Part shown: positions 45,762 to 55,691 of the stretch, one piece after another
Position numbering within the stretch: the stretch's first letter is position 1
Layout of the letters: each line of letters begins with the position of its first letter
The notes under the pieces: generated by a model
Seen by the model: only the letters and a program-made list of their open reading frames with translations
Database searches by the model: none
What the model was told of the DNA's origin: nothing
DNA from: Acidimicrobiales bacterium
GTDB lineage: Bacteria; Actinomycetota; Acidimicrobiia; Acidimicrobiales; MedAcidi-G1
Assembly: GCA_022452035.1 (NCBI GenBank)
Contig: JAKURV010000006.1
Coordinates: 31,045-95,044 of the forward strand
Reading direction: 5' to 3'
DNA length: 64,000 nucleotides
Translations under genes and position numbers: made by a program

Positions 45762-47222
45762 ATGGGCGACGCACGAGGATTTCTGAAACACGACCGGCAA
45801 CTCCCGGACCGTCGATCGGTACCGGTCCGCCTCCGGGACTGGAAAGAGGTCTACGAGCCCTTCAGTGAGGAGAGCCTCCGGGCGCAGGCCAGCCGGTGTA
45901 TGGACTGTGGCATCCCGTTCTGCAACGACGGCTGCCCACTGGGGAACCTCATCCCGGACTGGAACGACCTGACCTACCGCGGCCACTGGCGGGACGCCAT
46001 TGAGCGTCTGCACGCCACCAATAACTTTCCTGAGTTCACCGGGAGGCTCTGTCCGGCCCCCTGCGAGGGATCCTGCGTGCTGGGAATCAACGAACCCCCG
46101 GTCACCATCAAGCAAATCGAGGTCAGCATTGTCGATCGGGCATGGGAGGAGGGGTGGATCGTCCCACTAGTCCCAGCCGAAAACACCGGCCGGCGGGTGG
46201 CCGTGGTGGGCTCGGGACCCGCCGGGTTGGCTGCCGCCCAGCAGCTCACCAGGGCTGGGCACAGCGTGGTGGTGTTCGAAAGAGCCGACCGGATCGGCGG
46301 TCTGATGCGATACGGGATTCCCGAGTTCAAGATGGAAAAACGGCACTTGGACCGCCGTCTGGCCCAGATGGAGGCCGAAGGAACAGAGTTCCGGACTAAC
46401 ACCACGGTCGGCGTGGACCTACCCGTGGACCAACTCCGGGACGACTTCGACGCCGTGGTGCTGGCCTGCGGAGCCACCCAGTGGCGCGACCTCCCGATTC
46501 CCGGACGAGAACTGGACGGAATCCTCCAAGCCATGGAGTACCTCCCCGATTCCAACCGCGTCCAGGAGGGCGATTTAGACGCCGCTCCGGTGGATGCCGC
46601 GGGCATGGACGTGGTCATCATCGGAGGTGGCGACACCGGCGCCGACTGTCTGGGCACCGCCCTGCGCCAGGGAGCCCGGGTAGTCCACCAGTTCGAAATC
46701 ATGCCTAGACCCCCTGACGAGCGGCCCGACGCCAACCCGTGGCCGACCTGGCCGATGATCTACCGGGTGTCGTCGGCTCACGAGGAGGGCGGCGAACGTG
46801 AGTACGCCATAAACACCTCAGAATTTGTTGGTCTGAACGGCCGGGTCAGCGCTCTACGCACCCACCGGGTAGAGCAGGTGTTCACCGAGGGCCATATGTC
46901 GTTCGAGCCGATCGAGGGCACCGAGCAGGAGTTCGCCGCAGACCTGGTCCTCCTAGCGATGGGCTTCACCGGACCGGAGCGCAACGAGCTCATCGACGGG
47001 CTCAACGTCGACCTGGACGCCCGTGGGAACGTCACCCGGGATGGGGAGTACCAAACCTCGGTGGACGGGGTGTACGTCTGCGGTGATATGGGCCGAGGAC
47101 AATCGCTGATCGTATGGGCCATTGCTGAGGGTCGGTCGTGTGCGGCGGCAGTGGACCAAATGCTCTGTGGTAGCACCCACCTGCCAGCACCTATCGCACC
47201 CACTGCGGTCCCCCTTCGCTGA
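45762..47222 (+). CDS. gltD: Glutamate synthase small (beta) subunit
   Basis: 486 residues. The N-terminal Fe-S part has Cys46, 49, 54, 58 (RCMDCGIPFCNDGC) and Cys97, 101, 105 (LCPAPCEGSC), the two [4Fe-4S] sets. The FAD domain has VAVVGSGPAGLAAAQQL and the NADPH domain VVIIGGGDTGADCLG. It passes electrons from NADPH to the alpha subunit. AGGAG stands five bases before the ATG, and the gene is in an operon with gltB. Confidence 0.96.
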   Translation: MGDARGFLKHDRQLPDRRSVPVRLRDWKEVYEPFSEESLRAQASRCMDCGIPFCNDGCPLGNLIPDWNDLTYRGHWRDAIERLHATNNFPEFTGRLCPAPCEGSCVLGINEPPVTIKQIEVSIVDRAWEEGWIVPLVPAENTGRRVAVVGSGPAGLAAAQQLTRAGHSVVVFERADRIGGLMRYGIPEFKMEKRHLDRRLAQMEAEGTEFRTNTTVGVDLPVDQLRDDFDAVVLACGATQWRDLPIPGRELDGILQAMEYLPDSNRVQEGDLDAAPVDAAGMDVVIIGGGDTGADCLGTALRQGARVVHQFEIMPRPPDERPDANPWPTWPMIYRVSSAHEEGGEREYAINTSEFVGLNGRVSALRTHRVEQVFTEGHMSFEPIEGTEQEFAADLVLLAMGFTGPERNELIDGLNVDLDARGNVTRDGEYQTSVDGVYVCGDMGRGQSLIVWAIAEGRSCAAAVDQMLCGSTHLPAPIAPTAVPLR

Positions 47223-47331
47223 GATCGCGGTGAGACCAAAAACCCACGTGGTTGCCATCCGTCGCGATCGCTGAGCAGGATCCGGCCAGACCACGGTCCG
47301 TTTCTTCGAGCAGCCCCAACCCGCTTGGTGA

Positions 47332-48039
47332 GTGAGTAGGTTTCGGAGCGTGCCGAGGCTTAGGGAAACAGCACTATCGGCGGCCGGAGCAGTAGTTCGC
47401 CGGACGGCGGCCGCAGCCAGCCGGGTCGCCGCGGTGGGTCCCAACGACCGCCCGGCTCGAAACTTCGGCCGGTTCGGCGACGGCACCCATCTCGGATGGC
47501 CGACCGGCTCGATGTTCGGCGAACAATGGATCTGGATCGGCTGCGACACCCTGATCGCCCCTCACGTAACCCTGTCAGCCGGGATGGCTACGGCTGTGGA
47601 GATGGACACCGAGTCGGTAGTTCGTATCGGTGATCGTTGTCTCATCGGACGGGGTACGGCGATCGTCGGGCACCGGGCTGTCGATATCGGTGATGACGTG
47701 TATACCGGCATGAACGTCTACATCACCGACCAAAACCACGGATACGAGGACCTGAACCTCCCAATCGGGGTGCAGACCCCCACGGAAGAGCCGGTGACAA
47801 TCGGATCGGGAAGCTGGATCGGGTCCGGCGCAGTGATTCTCCCGGGGGCGCGAATCGGCATCCACGTCGTTGTAGGAGCGAACTCAGTGGTCCGCGGCGA
47901 GATCCCCGACTACTCGGTTGTGGTTGGCGTACCTGGCCGGGTGGTGCGCCGCCACGACGGCACCGGTTGGAGACGCACGGGAAACGGCAAACAGCCTGAA
48001 CTTGCCTGGCCTAACCAGCACGGAAATGGCAGGAACTGA
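47332..48039 (+). CDS. Hexapeptide-repeat (LbetaH) acyltransferase
   Basis: 235 residues with left-handed beta-helix turns in the order IGDRCLIGRGTAIVG, IGDDVYTGMNVYITDQNH, IGSGSWIGSGAVILPGARIG, VVGANSVV and the C-terminal VVVGVPGRVVRR. This is the acetyltransferase class typified by sugar O-acetyltransferases and serine acetyltransferase relatives; His in DQNHGY is the likely general base. The acceptor is unknown. Start choice is between GTG 47332 and GTG 47350. It lies 109 bp behind gltD, beside an envelope-glycan block. Confidence 0.87.
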   Translation: MSRFRSVPRLRETALSAAGAVVRRTAAAASRVAAVGPNDRPARNFGRFGDGTHLGWPTGSMFGEQWIWIGCDTLIAPHVTLSAGMATAVEMDTESVVRIGDRCLIGRGTAIVGHRAVDIGDDVYTGMNVYITDQNHGYEDLNLPIGVQTPTEEPVTIGSGSWIGSGAVILPGARIGIHVVVGANSVVRGEIPDYSVVVGVPGRVVRRHDGTGWRRTGNGKQPELAWPNQHGNGRN

Positions 48040-48068
48040 AACCCTGCGGAAAGTACGCCATTTCGCAC

Positions 48069-48755
48069 CTAGAACGGTTGGGCGTCAAGGAACTCCAACG
48101 CTGCGTCTATGAAGCCAAAGTCCTTTGGCGTGGCAAAGTGGTCCACGCCCGGCAAGACGACCAAGTCTGCCTCCGGCAGGCCCTCCACCAGTTGGTCGGC
48201 AGGACCGGCAAAGTCCCGTCCTCCGATAACCACCCGGACAGGGAGCGACACGCCGGCGAGAACCTCCGGGGTGAAGGACCGCCGGTCGGGCCGCTGCAGA
48301 AATGCCGACAGTGCCTCGCGGTCTGCTCCCGCGACATCGGGAAGATCGGCGAAATAGCGCATCTCGGGGTCTGTGGCCGTCCCGGTCTGGACCGCCTCCA
48401 CTACTGCCCGCCCCCTCTCCACATCACGCTCGAAGAGGTTGCGCCCCACGCCGGCCAACACGATCCGGTGAAACCGGTGGGGGTGGTGGGCAGCCAACCA
48501 GAGGACGGCCATCGCTCCTGCCGAAAAGCCGATGGCGTCGACCGGATCATGTCCCAGTTCGTCCAGGATGTGGTCCTCGAGGTCCCGATAGGCGTCTGGG
48601 TTAACGGGCTTATCGGCCGTTCCGTGACCCAGGAGGTCCACCCCAACCACTGTTCGGCCTGCCTCTCCGAGCAGGTCGACCCAGCCGTTATTGCGCCATG
48701 TGGCCTCGAAGGAGGTTCCAAACCCGTGGACGAGTAGGACATCGGGACCGGGCAT
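48069..48755 (-). CDS. Alpha/beta hydrolase
   Basis: 228 residues. The oxyanion motif is VHGFGTSFEATW, the nucleophile elbow GFSAGAM has Ser, the acid is in VVIGGRDFAGPADQL, and the catalytic His is in GVDHFATP. It is a small serine hydrolase with no lid large enough to name its substrate. It converges with the acyltransferase and is divergent from the DUF2142 gene. Confidence 0.87.
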   Translation of the reverse strand: MPGPDVLLVHGFGTSFEATWRNNGWVDLLGEAGRTVVGVDLLGHGTADKPVNPDAYRDLEDHILDELGHDPVDAIGFSAGAMAVLWLAAHHPHRFHRIVLAGVGRNLFERDVERGRAVVEAVQTGTATDPEMRYFADLPDVAGADREALSAFLQRPDRRSFTPEVLAGVSLPVRVVIGGRDFAGPADQLVEGLPEADLVVLPGVDHFATPKDFGFIDAALEFLDAQPF

Positions 48756-48838
48756 CCGGCGAACCTACCTGCCGCCCGTTCGGGGCCACTCGATGGGGCT
48801 TCCCTGACCGGTGGATTGGACGGCAGTACCCTGATCCG

Positions 48839-50209
48839 GTGACCCCACAGCGCCTACTGATGGTGGTCGGGATACCCCTCGGCCTCGTGATCGCCCTTCT
48901 GGCGCCCGCCTGGACGGCCTATGACGAGTTCACACACTTCGCCCGTGTGGTCGACATGGCGCAGGGAAACCTGGAACCCACCCGCTCGACCGAGGGCATC
49001 GGCTCTCGTATCCCCACCGCCCACCGGGAAGCCACCGACCAGATCATCCTGGACCACCAGGAAGGGCGACCGCCGTGGTCCCCGACGTCGATACGCGCCT
49101 TGCTCGACCACAGGCCGGACGGTCGGACAACCTTCGTCGATACCCGCCCCACCACGGCCTCCACCCCGGTGGCCTACTTACCTGCTGCCGCCGGGGCCTT
49201 GGTACCGGTGGCCCTCGACGCTCCCGGGCTGGTGGTCCTGTGGGCCAGCCGCCTGGCCTCCCTGGCCGCTTACCTCGGCATCGCCGTGGTGGCTGTTCGG
49301 GGGGCATCGGCGTTCCGCTGGTCCTTGGCCGCCTCGGCTCTAGTTCCCCTCAACCTGGCTCTGGCCTCCTCGGTCTCTCCGGACGGGTTGACGATTGCCG
49401 CCGTGCTCCTCGTGATCTCCCTGTGGACGCGGGTCGAGACGGGCGACGAGGTCAAAATGTCAGCTCTGGTCGGAGCATTCCTCCTCCTGGCCCTGACCAA
49501 GCCCCCTTACTTCCTGGCCCTCGCACTCTTCCCGGCATCGGCCTTGCTTGAACGGAGCCCGGCCAGAACCCGGGCCGCCCTGGTGGCAGGGGGCGGCCTC
49601 CTGGTGGGCCTGGCCACCACGGCATCCAATTCGTCTGAGAATTACCAAGCCGTGACGACGACCATGATCCAGGAGATCGATTACCAGCCCGGGGTGCAGT
49701 GGGACCGGCTCCTGGGTGACCTCCCCGGCTTCCTCTGGACCACGGTGGACACCTGGCTGACCGAATACCGGTTCTATGTACAGGGATGGTTCCGCCAACT
49801 CGGCTTCTGGGAGGCCGATCTCCCGCGGGTCGTTCCGTGGGCCCTGCTCGTCGTGGCCGCCCTTGCCGTCCTCCGGCTCGACGGCGGCGACCTAGCGCGG
49901 CTCCGGGGGGTTCGGCGGGTCCTGATGATCTTGGGCGTGGGGAGCTTCCTGGTGGCTTTGTACGCCGCCAGTTACATCTATTTCACCGACCGGATGGACT
50001 ACGCACACATCGGCCTCCAGATGGCCCGTTACGCCGCGCCGTTGGCGCCGTTGGCCATCGTGGCCTGGCTGCCCCGCTCGTCCCGGATCGTCTCTTCACG
50101 CCTATCCGAACGGACCGCTACGTTGATCATCGGTGGGGTGCCGGTAATCGCCGTAGGAGCGTCTGCGCTTACATGGCTGTGGACCGGCGCAAACACACCT
50201 CTGGGCTGA
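48839..50209 (+). CDS. DUF2142-family integral membrane protein
   Basis: 456 residues with about 10-12 membrane segments. The N-terminal AWTAYDEFTHFARVVDMAQG and SSVSPDGLTIA blocks are the two conserved elements I associate with the DUF2142 (GT-C-like) family: an acidic pair plus His after TM1, and a Pro-Asp-Gly loop. GT-C-type members in actinobacteria are presumed lipid-linked sugar transferases of the cell envelope. It starts at GTG 48839 and lies head to tail, 7 bp, against aftD. The function is unproven. Confidence 0.75.
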   Translation: MTPQRLLMVVGIPLGLVIALLAPAWTAYDEFTHFARVVDMAQGNLEPTRSTEGIGSRIPTAHREATDQIILDHQEGRPPWSPTSIRALLDHRPDGRTTFVDTRPTTASTPVAYLPAAAGALVPVALDAPGLVVLWASRLASLAAYLGIAVVAVRGASAFRWSLAASALVPLNLALASSVSPDGLTIAAVLLVISLWTRVETGDEVKMSALVGAFLLLALTKPPYFLALALFPASALLERSPARTRAALVAGGGLLVGLATTASNSSENYQAVTTTMIQEIDYQPGVQWDRLLGDLPGFLWTTVDTWLTEYRFYVQGWFRQLGFWEADLPRVVPWALLVVAALAVLRLDGGDLARLRGVRRVLMILGVGSFLVALYAASYIYFTDRMDYAHIGLQMARYAAPLAPLAIVAWLPRSSRIVSSRLSERTATLIIGGVPVIAVGASALTWLWTGANTPLG

Positions 50210-50216
50210 GGTCGAC

Positions 50217-53200
50217 TCAGCGCCGGACCCGATACTCCAGTAGCGCCTCGACGGCAGCACCCGCCAGACAGAGGATCGCCAGTACGCCAACTACGTGGTA
50301 CTGGTCGAAAAATAGTGGCCACACGAAGTCACGTGGGTGGCGGAACCGAATCTGCTCGATAGCGATAAGGCCGGCAGCGAGAGACATCGACGCCACGGCC
50401 AGAGCCGGAGTCAGGCGATGCGGCAGGCGCCCCGCGAGCCCCAGTGCCGTCACGACGCCGATAACAGCCCCTGCGACTGGCCACGTCGGGAGATTCAGGA
50501 CGGCGAATGCTCCTACAGCCAGCCCGATAGCCAGTGCCGGACGAAAGCCCAGGAGGCGTCGACGACGGATCGGGGCCACGAATGCTGGACGACCTATGTC
50601 TGGTGGGCCCGTATCCATTCGCCCACGGACTGCTATGGCCAAGCAGATAAGCGCGGTGGCCAGCGACCAGTAGAGCGCCGCCCACACGGTGCGTTGGGGC
50701 ATCCAGCGCAGGCGATAGGTGGCACTCTCCCGGTCCGGGCTGATCAACCAGCCGTTGGCATAGCCATCCACGAGGGTCGGCGGTCCGTGATCCACGCCCT
50801 CCTCGTCTCGGAGACTCCAACCATCGTTCAGGCTCTGTCCGAGCACGAGCCAGACCGGCATGTCGCTTCGGCCCACCCCAACAATGAGGTCGGTCCTGGA
50901 GGTATGGATAGTCGTGATGGTCGGTAGGGGGTTCGGGATGGTGTCGGCGGAGGGGGCGGACGTAAGGACGAGGCGATCAATATCAACGCCGGACACGGCA
51001 CCTGCGGTGCCGACCAACCGGTGTTCACCGTTTCCTAGCCGGAGGGCCGGTTCACAGGGGACGATCTCCAGAGGGTGACGGGCAAGGGCATCGGTTATAG
51101 ACCCTGAGATCCGGATCTCCACCGGAATGCCGTCAACTTCTAGGAGATCGTCGCGGCATCCCGAGTCGTACCACGGGCGTACCGGTGGGGTGCTCGGGCC
51201 GTCATGAACCTCGACTATTGCCACCGGCAGGATGTCTGGCAGTCCGGAGTACCAGTTCATTGTCCGCCTCTTAGCCACATCGAGGATCTCGATAGTGAGG
51301 GTGCGGCTGGTGAACGCCGGGACTGGTAGATCGACGGTGACGGTCCCACTGGCAGGATTCCGCAGTGTGCCGGACAGTTCTACCGTGCCAACCGGACCGT
51401 CGTCGCCGATGATCAGCAGTTTGGTGGGGATCGAGTGCAGCCTGTCGGCCCGGTAGGTCAGCGAGAGGTCGGCGAACCGTTGGGCTTCAGCGTGGGTGAC
51501 CGTCAGAGATTGACCTTCCTGGTTGCTGATGGGTGCCTGCCATGCGGTGGCCGGGTCGTCGTCGAACGCTGAACGTGCCCGGGATCGGAGGTCGCCGGCA
51601 AGGCTTCCCGTCGAACGGGCGAAGGGGCCCGACGGATTGTCAATGAGTTCGTCAGGGGCATCGGTCGAGAGACGTGCATCGCCACGCAGTAGGAAGGTTC
51701 GGTCCCACGGGATCGTCACCGTCCGGTCCATGGCCCTTTCGGGCTGCTCTCGGATCGGATCCAACGGATTCGACCACTGGCGGGTAAGGAGCACCACAAC
51801 CTCGGATCCGGTATCGGCTCCCACCACATCGGTCAGGTCCGTGGGCAGCACAATCGTCTCGTCTGCTAGGACGCCATCCACCAATACCTCGGCAAAGCCG
51901 ACCCCAGTGACTCCCGCGTAGTGGTCGAGGGCCCCGACGTCAGTGCCGAGTACCTCCAAGCCGATGTCGGAAACCACTTCACCTTGGAGGCTCAGGCGTT
52001 GGCCGGGTACCGACCGAGACGACTCGTCGAGGGTTACGTCGATCCACCGATCGTCCAGATGGACCCTGAGGTCAGTGATCCATCGGTTCTGGCCTTGTGA
52101 GGAAGCCTGTAGGACAAGCAGGTGTTTTACGGGAGCGGGACCGTCGAGGTGGAGGTCGAGGCGTTCTCCGATTACGTCGTTGAACGCCCCGACAGACCAG
52201 GCGGTGTCTACCTGGCCGTCGACGGCATGGAACGGTCGGTCTCCGGGGGTGAACGTCACGGGATTGCCGTAGGCGGTGGCATCCACCCGAATTCCCACTT
52301 GTCGGGCGACGGTCCTCGTCCCGGCGTGTTCTGGCAGTACGGGGAGGCGATGCGCGGAGAGGTCGCCTGCCGTTGGTGTCTCGTCGAGGCGTTCGGTGTA
52401 TCCGGTTGTCTCGCGGATAGTGCCCCATCGGTGGCCGGCTTTGCGGTTGGTATCGGTGAGGACGAAGAGGGATCCCGGCAGGTTCAGTTCTTGGACGACG
52501 GTGGGATCATCACTGAACGACGCGCTGAACATGACCGGTCGCTCGGGTTCCAGCAGCCCCTCGCCGGCCGCTGCTAGGAGGCCCACCGCGTCCCCGACGA
52601 CCACTATTGGCTGTGTGGGGTCGGCCAGCCGGATAATCGGCTGTGGATCCGTCACGGGCAGGACGACGGCTGGGGCCGGATGCTCGGCCGTTCGTGACCG
52701 CGAGAGGGTGTGTTGGTCGATAAGGGGGCGTTCAGGCCCCGCCACGTTTGCTACTGGATTGCCGAAGCTGATCGGGTCCTCAAACCCAGGGGCATCACGT
52801 AGGTCGGCCCAGAGGTCGTCGGGCCGAGGTGTCCGGAACCGTTCAAACTGGAGATCGGCCCGGTAGACCACATCTCCTGCTCCGAGAAGTCGTGCCATTG
52901 GCGCCAGGGAATCGGGGTCGAAGCGTCCCTCCTGTATCTCGGTGTCCAGGGCAACCAGAAGAGCCGCCGAGGCCGGGGATCCCTGCGGGATCAATTCCCG
53001 GGCGACATGGGCACGGTCCATCAGGCCTGGAAGCACGGGGTCACCCGAGTTGCCCCAACGGTATGCCGCGAAGTCACTACCCGGGATCTCAAGGACCCGT
53101 GTCGCTTCACCCCGGGCCTCCAGGTGGGAAGCCGCCTCGTGCCAGTAGCCGGGCACATCCTCCGAACGTTGGACCAGCCGTCCGAGCATCTCGCCCTGCC

Positions 53201-54437
53201 AGAGGGGCGAAAGATTGGCCACGACCAGTACGCAAAGCCCGATTGCCACAGGTTGCTCCCAGCGGGTCCGCCACCGCCCTAGGGCCGCCACCCCTGCGCC
53301 CAGCAGCATGGACGTTCCCAGGATCGAGAGCGGGAGCGCACGTGGAGTGCTCCGCATGGCCAGCCCTGCATCGGTAAGCGTCCACTCCCGGAAGAGCCAG
53401 CCCAGGGGAGACGGTTCATCGTAGGGGTGCGCGCCAATACCCACGAGTAGTCCAACCACCATCAGCATTAGGGCGTGACCGCGGTGGCGAAAACGCACAA
53501 CCACAGCCACGAGGAGCGCAAGGAGGGGTAGGGCAAAGGAAAGGGGCAGCGCCCATCGCGTGTAGGACGTAGCGGGCTCGATCCAGGCTCCGAGACGACC
53601 CTGTCCATAGAAATACCAATACCCCAGGCCGCGGAAGAGCTCGGGCGCGGTGGCGGCATCGGAGACGACCTTGTAGTTCTCGGTCAGGCGGAGCGTCGGA
53701 AGGCCATAACGGGCCTGAACGGCTAGGCCGACCATCCACCAGGCTCCCGTCGCCACGAAGGCCGTACCGATCCGGCCGGCTGTTCCGATGACGCGTGACC
53801 AAGGTGCGGACCGCTCCAGGCCACACCAGACCAACCACGCCACCGGGCCGATGCCGACCAGCAATAGTGAGCTGGCGTTGACCCCTCCGACGGTCAGCGT
53901 TACTAGGCCGAAGACCGCAGCGTGGCGCCAACCCTTCGTCCGGAGCGCCCGGACGGTGAGGCCCAGCAGCCATGGCAGGCCAGCCCACGGCAGCAGGATG
54001 ACGGAATGCCGGTCCACGTAGTTGAGGAGATATGGGCTGAGCATGTAGGCAAGCGAGGAGACCAACAGGGCGAAGCCCCGCCAACCGAGGGTCCGAAGGA
54101 ACCAGCGCATACCCAGACCGGCCGCCAGCAGCACAGAACCCAACCACAGTCGCTGCGTGATCCAATCCGGTAGGCCTAGGGCCTCCCCGAACCAGAAGAA
54201 CGGACCTACCGGCCAGAGGTAACCGATGTTTTGGTGGGTGACGGTCCCCATCGCCACCTCGGGCTGCCACATGTAAGGCGCCCGTGCCAGGAGCCGGCCT
54301 GGGTCGAGGTAGAGATATGCCTTCGTGTCCGCCGCCACGCGACCCACGTCGTTTAACAAGAGGGGTACGTACGCCACCACGGTGAGCACAAGACGCTGGA
54401 CGGCATCCCGGCCGAGGGAAGGGAGTCGGGTGGTCAT
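50217..54437 (-). CDS. aftD: AftD-like alpha-(1->3)-arabinofuranosyltransferase
   Basis: 1406 residues. About ten N-terminal membrane helices (to about 420) form the GT-C core, which carries the family-typical VAMGTVTHQNIGYLWPVGPF followed by LPDWITQRLWLG. A large extracytoplasmic part with beta-sandwich, carbohydrate-binding-like segments follows, and four to five helices close the C-terminus. AftD enzymes add branching arabinofuranose to arabinogalactan or lipoarabinomannan from a decaprenyl donor. Its presence suggests an arabinan-containing envelope; whether this organism makes arabinogalactan is not shown. It overlaps the GT4 gene stop by 4 bp. Confidence 0.9.
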   Translation of the reverse strand: MTTRLPSLGRDAVQRLVLTVVAYVPLLLNDVGRVAADTKAYLYLDPGRLLARAPYMWQPEVAMGTVTHQNIGYLWPVGPFFWFGEALGLPDWITQRLWLGSVLLAAGLGMRWFLRTLGWRGFALLVSSLAYMLSPYLLNYVDRHSVILLPWAGLPWLLGLTVRALRTKGWRHAAVFGLVTLTVGGVNASSLLLVGIGPVAWLVWCGLERSAPWSRVIGTAGRIGTAFVATGAWWMVGLAVQARYGLPTLRLTENYKVVSDAATAPELFRGLGYWYFYGQGRLGAWIEPATSYTRWALPLSFALPLLALLVAVVVRFRHRGHALMLMVVGLLVGIGAHPYDEPSPLGWLFREWTLTDAGLAMRSTPRALPLSILGTSMLLGAGVAALGRWRTRWEQPVAIGLCVLVVANLSPLWQGEMLGRLVQRSEDVPGYWHEAASHLEARGEATRVLEIPGSDFAAYRWGNSGDPVLPGLMDRAHVARELIPQGSPASAALLVALDTEIQEGRFDPDSLAPMARLLGAGDVVYRADLQFERFRTPRPDDLWADLRDAPGFEDPISFGNPVANVAGPERPLIDQHTLSRSRTAEHPAPAVVLPVTDPQPIIRLADPTQPIVVVGDAVGLLAAAGEGLLEPERPVMFSASFSDDPTVVQELNLPGSLFVLTDTNRKAGHRWGTIRETTGYTERLDETPTAGDLSAHRLPVLPEHAGTRTVARQVGIRVDATAYGNPVTFTPGDRPFHAVDGQVDTAWSVGAFNDVIGERLDLHLDGPAPVKHLLVLQASSQGQNRWITDLRVHLDDRWIDVTLDESSRSVPGQRLSLQGEVVSDIGLEVLGTDVGALDHYAGVTGVGFAEVLVDGVLADETIVLPTDLTDVVGADTGSEVVVLLTRQWSNPLDPIREQPERAMDRTVTIPWDRTFLLRGDARLSTDAPDELIDNPSGPFARSTGSLAGDLRSRARSAFDDDPATAWQAPISNQEGQSLTVTHAEAQRFADLSLTYRADRLHSIPTKLLIIGDDGPVGTVELSGTLRNPASGTVTVDLPVPAFTSRTLTIEILDVAKRRTMNWYSGLPDILPVAIVEVHDGPSTPPVRPWYDSGCRDDLLEVDGIPVEIRISGSITDALARHPLEIVPCEPALRLGNGEHRLVGTAGAVSGVDIDRLVLTSAPSADTIPNPLPTITTIHTSRTDLIVGVGRSDMPVWLVLGQSLNDGWSLRDEEGVDHGPPTLVDGYANGWLISPDRESATYRLRWMPQRTVWAALYWSLATALICLAIAVRGRMDTGPPDIGRPAFVAPIRRRRLLGFRPALAIGLAVGAFAVLNLPTWPVAGAVIGVVTALGLAGRLPHRLTPALAVASMSLAAGLIAIEQIRFRHPRDFVWPLFFDQYHVVGVLAILCLAGAAVEALLEYRVRR

Positions 54438-55618
54438 CGACGGTCGACTGTGGATGCCAGGATCCGAAACGCTTCAGTGGCAGTCCGATCCCAGTCGAAA
54501 CGTGCAGCCATACGGATAGCACCCGCGGCCAGCTCGGATCGGCGGGCAGGATTGCCTGTCACCTCCACCAGGGCGGCGGCGATACCGACACTGTCGGCCG
54601 CCAGAAGACCCGACGTACCGTGCTGGACCGCGTCTCGGTGGCCATCGATGTCACTGGCCACCGCCGGAGTCCCACACGCTGCCGCCTCCGTCAGCGTCAT
54701 ACCCCACCCCTCGCTGACCGATGCACTGGCCACGACAGTGGCCCGTCGGTAGGCCAAGACGAGGGCCTGGTCGTCGATACGACCACAGAACCGGACGGCC
54801 CCAGATATGCCTAGTTCGGCAGCGCGTTGGCGCAAGACGCCCTCTTCTGGACCTTCTCCAACGACTTCGAGGCGGAGGTCGTGTACCGATTGGCGAGCCA
54901 AGGCGACAGCTTCGAGGAGCCGGTCTATGCCCTTGGACGGCATGAGACGCCCCACGCTAAGGACGAGCGGGACAGCCTCCGGCTCGCCGTCGGAACAAAA
55001 GCGGGGGTGTATCCCGGGCTCCACCACATGAACGTCCTCAGGGCGGTGGCTCAGGTTGGCCAGCAAGTCCCGGCGCGAGGAGGCCGAGAGGGTCACGATT
55101 GGCGTACCTCGGTAGAACGGGGGAGCGAGGCGCCGTTCCAACAAGGAACCGAACCAAGCCCGGACGGGCGGCAGCACAAGCGGCCACATAGCGCTGTGAT
55201 GGTGGTGTTGGAAGACCATCCTCGCTCCCCGGCACCACACGGGGGTCAGGAAGGGCACGCCGTTCCAGACCTCTACAACGGCGTCACGTGGACCGTGTCG
55301 GCGGCCGACCTCAGCAAGGACAGCGGCTGGGAAAACCCCGTACCGGCCGGCTCTACGGATTACTCGGTATCCGTCCCTAACGTGATCCGGCGGAAGTCCC
55401 GCTACCACCGAGGTTCGTGCTGTCACCTCTAGCCCAGCCGCCGCCCACCTCCGCATCACCTCGTGGGCGTGCAGTTCTGAACCGCCAGCCTCCGGATCGT
55501 CGAGGTCCCTCCAGGCAAGTACGTGGACCCGTCGAATTCCGCTGGTCGCTATGAGGTCATCGAGGCCGCCGCCGGGCAGGCCGGGACGGCTCACGTGAAG
55601 GGGCCGGTCGTCGGTCAT
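54434..55618 (-). CDS. Glycosyltransferase family 4 protein
   Basis: 394 residues with a GT-B fold. The N-terminal half has LDDPEAGGSELHAHEVMRRW (acceptor side), the C-terminal half has LSVGRLMPSKGIDRLLEAV and the nucleotide-sugar-binding SEGWGMTLTEAAACGTPAVA (EX7E motif). It transfers a sugar to a lipid or glycan precursor at the inner face of the membrane, most likely for the same envelope glycan as AftD. It begins at ATG 55618 and overlaps aftD by 4 bp, so they are co-translated. The frame is open further upstream to 55786 without homology. Confidence 0.9.
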   Translation of the reverse strand: MTDDRPLHVSRPGLPGGGLDDLIATSGIRRVHVLAWRDLDDPEAGGSELHAHEVMRRWAAAGLEVTARTSVVAGLPPDHVRDGYRVIRRAGRYGVFPAAVLAEVGRRHGPRDAVVEVWNGVPFLTPVWCRGARMVFQHHHHSAMWPLVLPPVRAWFGSLLERRLAPPFYRGTPIVTLSASSRRDLLANLSHRPEDVHVVEPGIHPRFCSDGEPEAVPLVLSVGRLMPSKGIDRLLEAVALARQSVHDLRLEVVGEGPEEGVLRQRAAELGISGAVRFCGRIDDQALVLAYRRATVVASASVSEGWGMTLTEAAACGTPAVASDIDGHRDAVQHGTSGLLAADSVGIAAALVEVTGNPARRSELAAGAIRMAARFDWDRTATEAFRILASTVDRR

Positions 55619-55691
55619 GCCGGAGAAATCGTACCGGCCGACCACGGATCGACCGGGGCGGGATGAGACCGGTGGCAGAATCGACCGGCCC

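Noticed and set aside
47223..47269. GATCGCG...CGCGATC arms with an internal CCACGTGG after gltD
   Set aside because: The arms are 33 bases apart and there is no T-run; too weak to call a terminator or operator.
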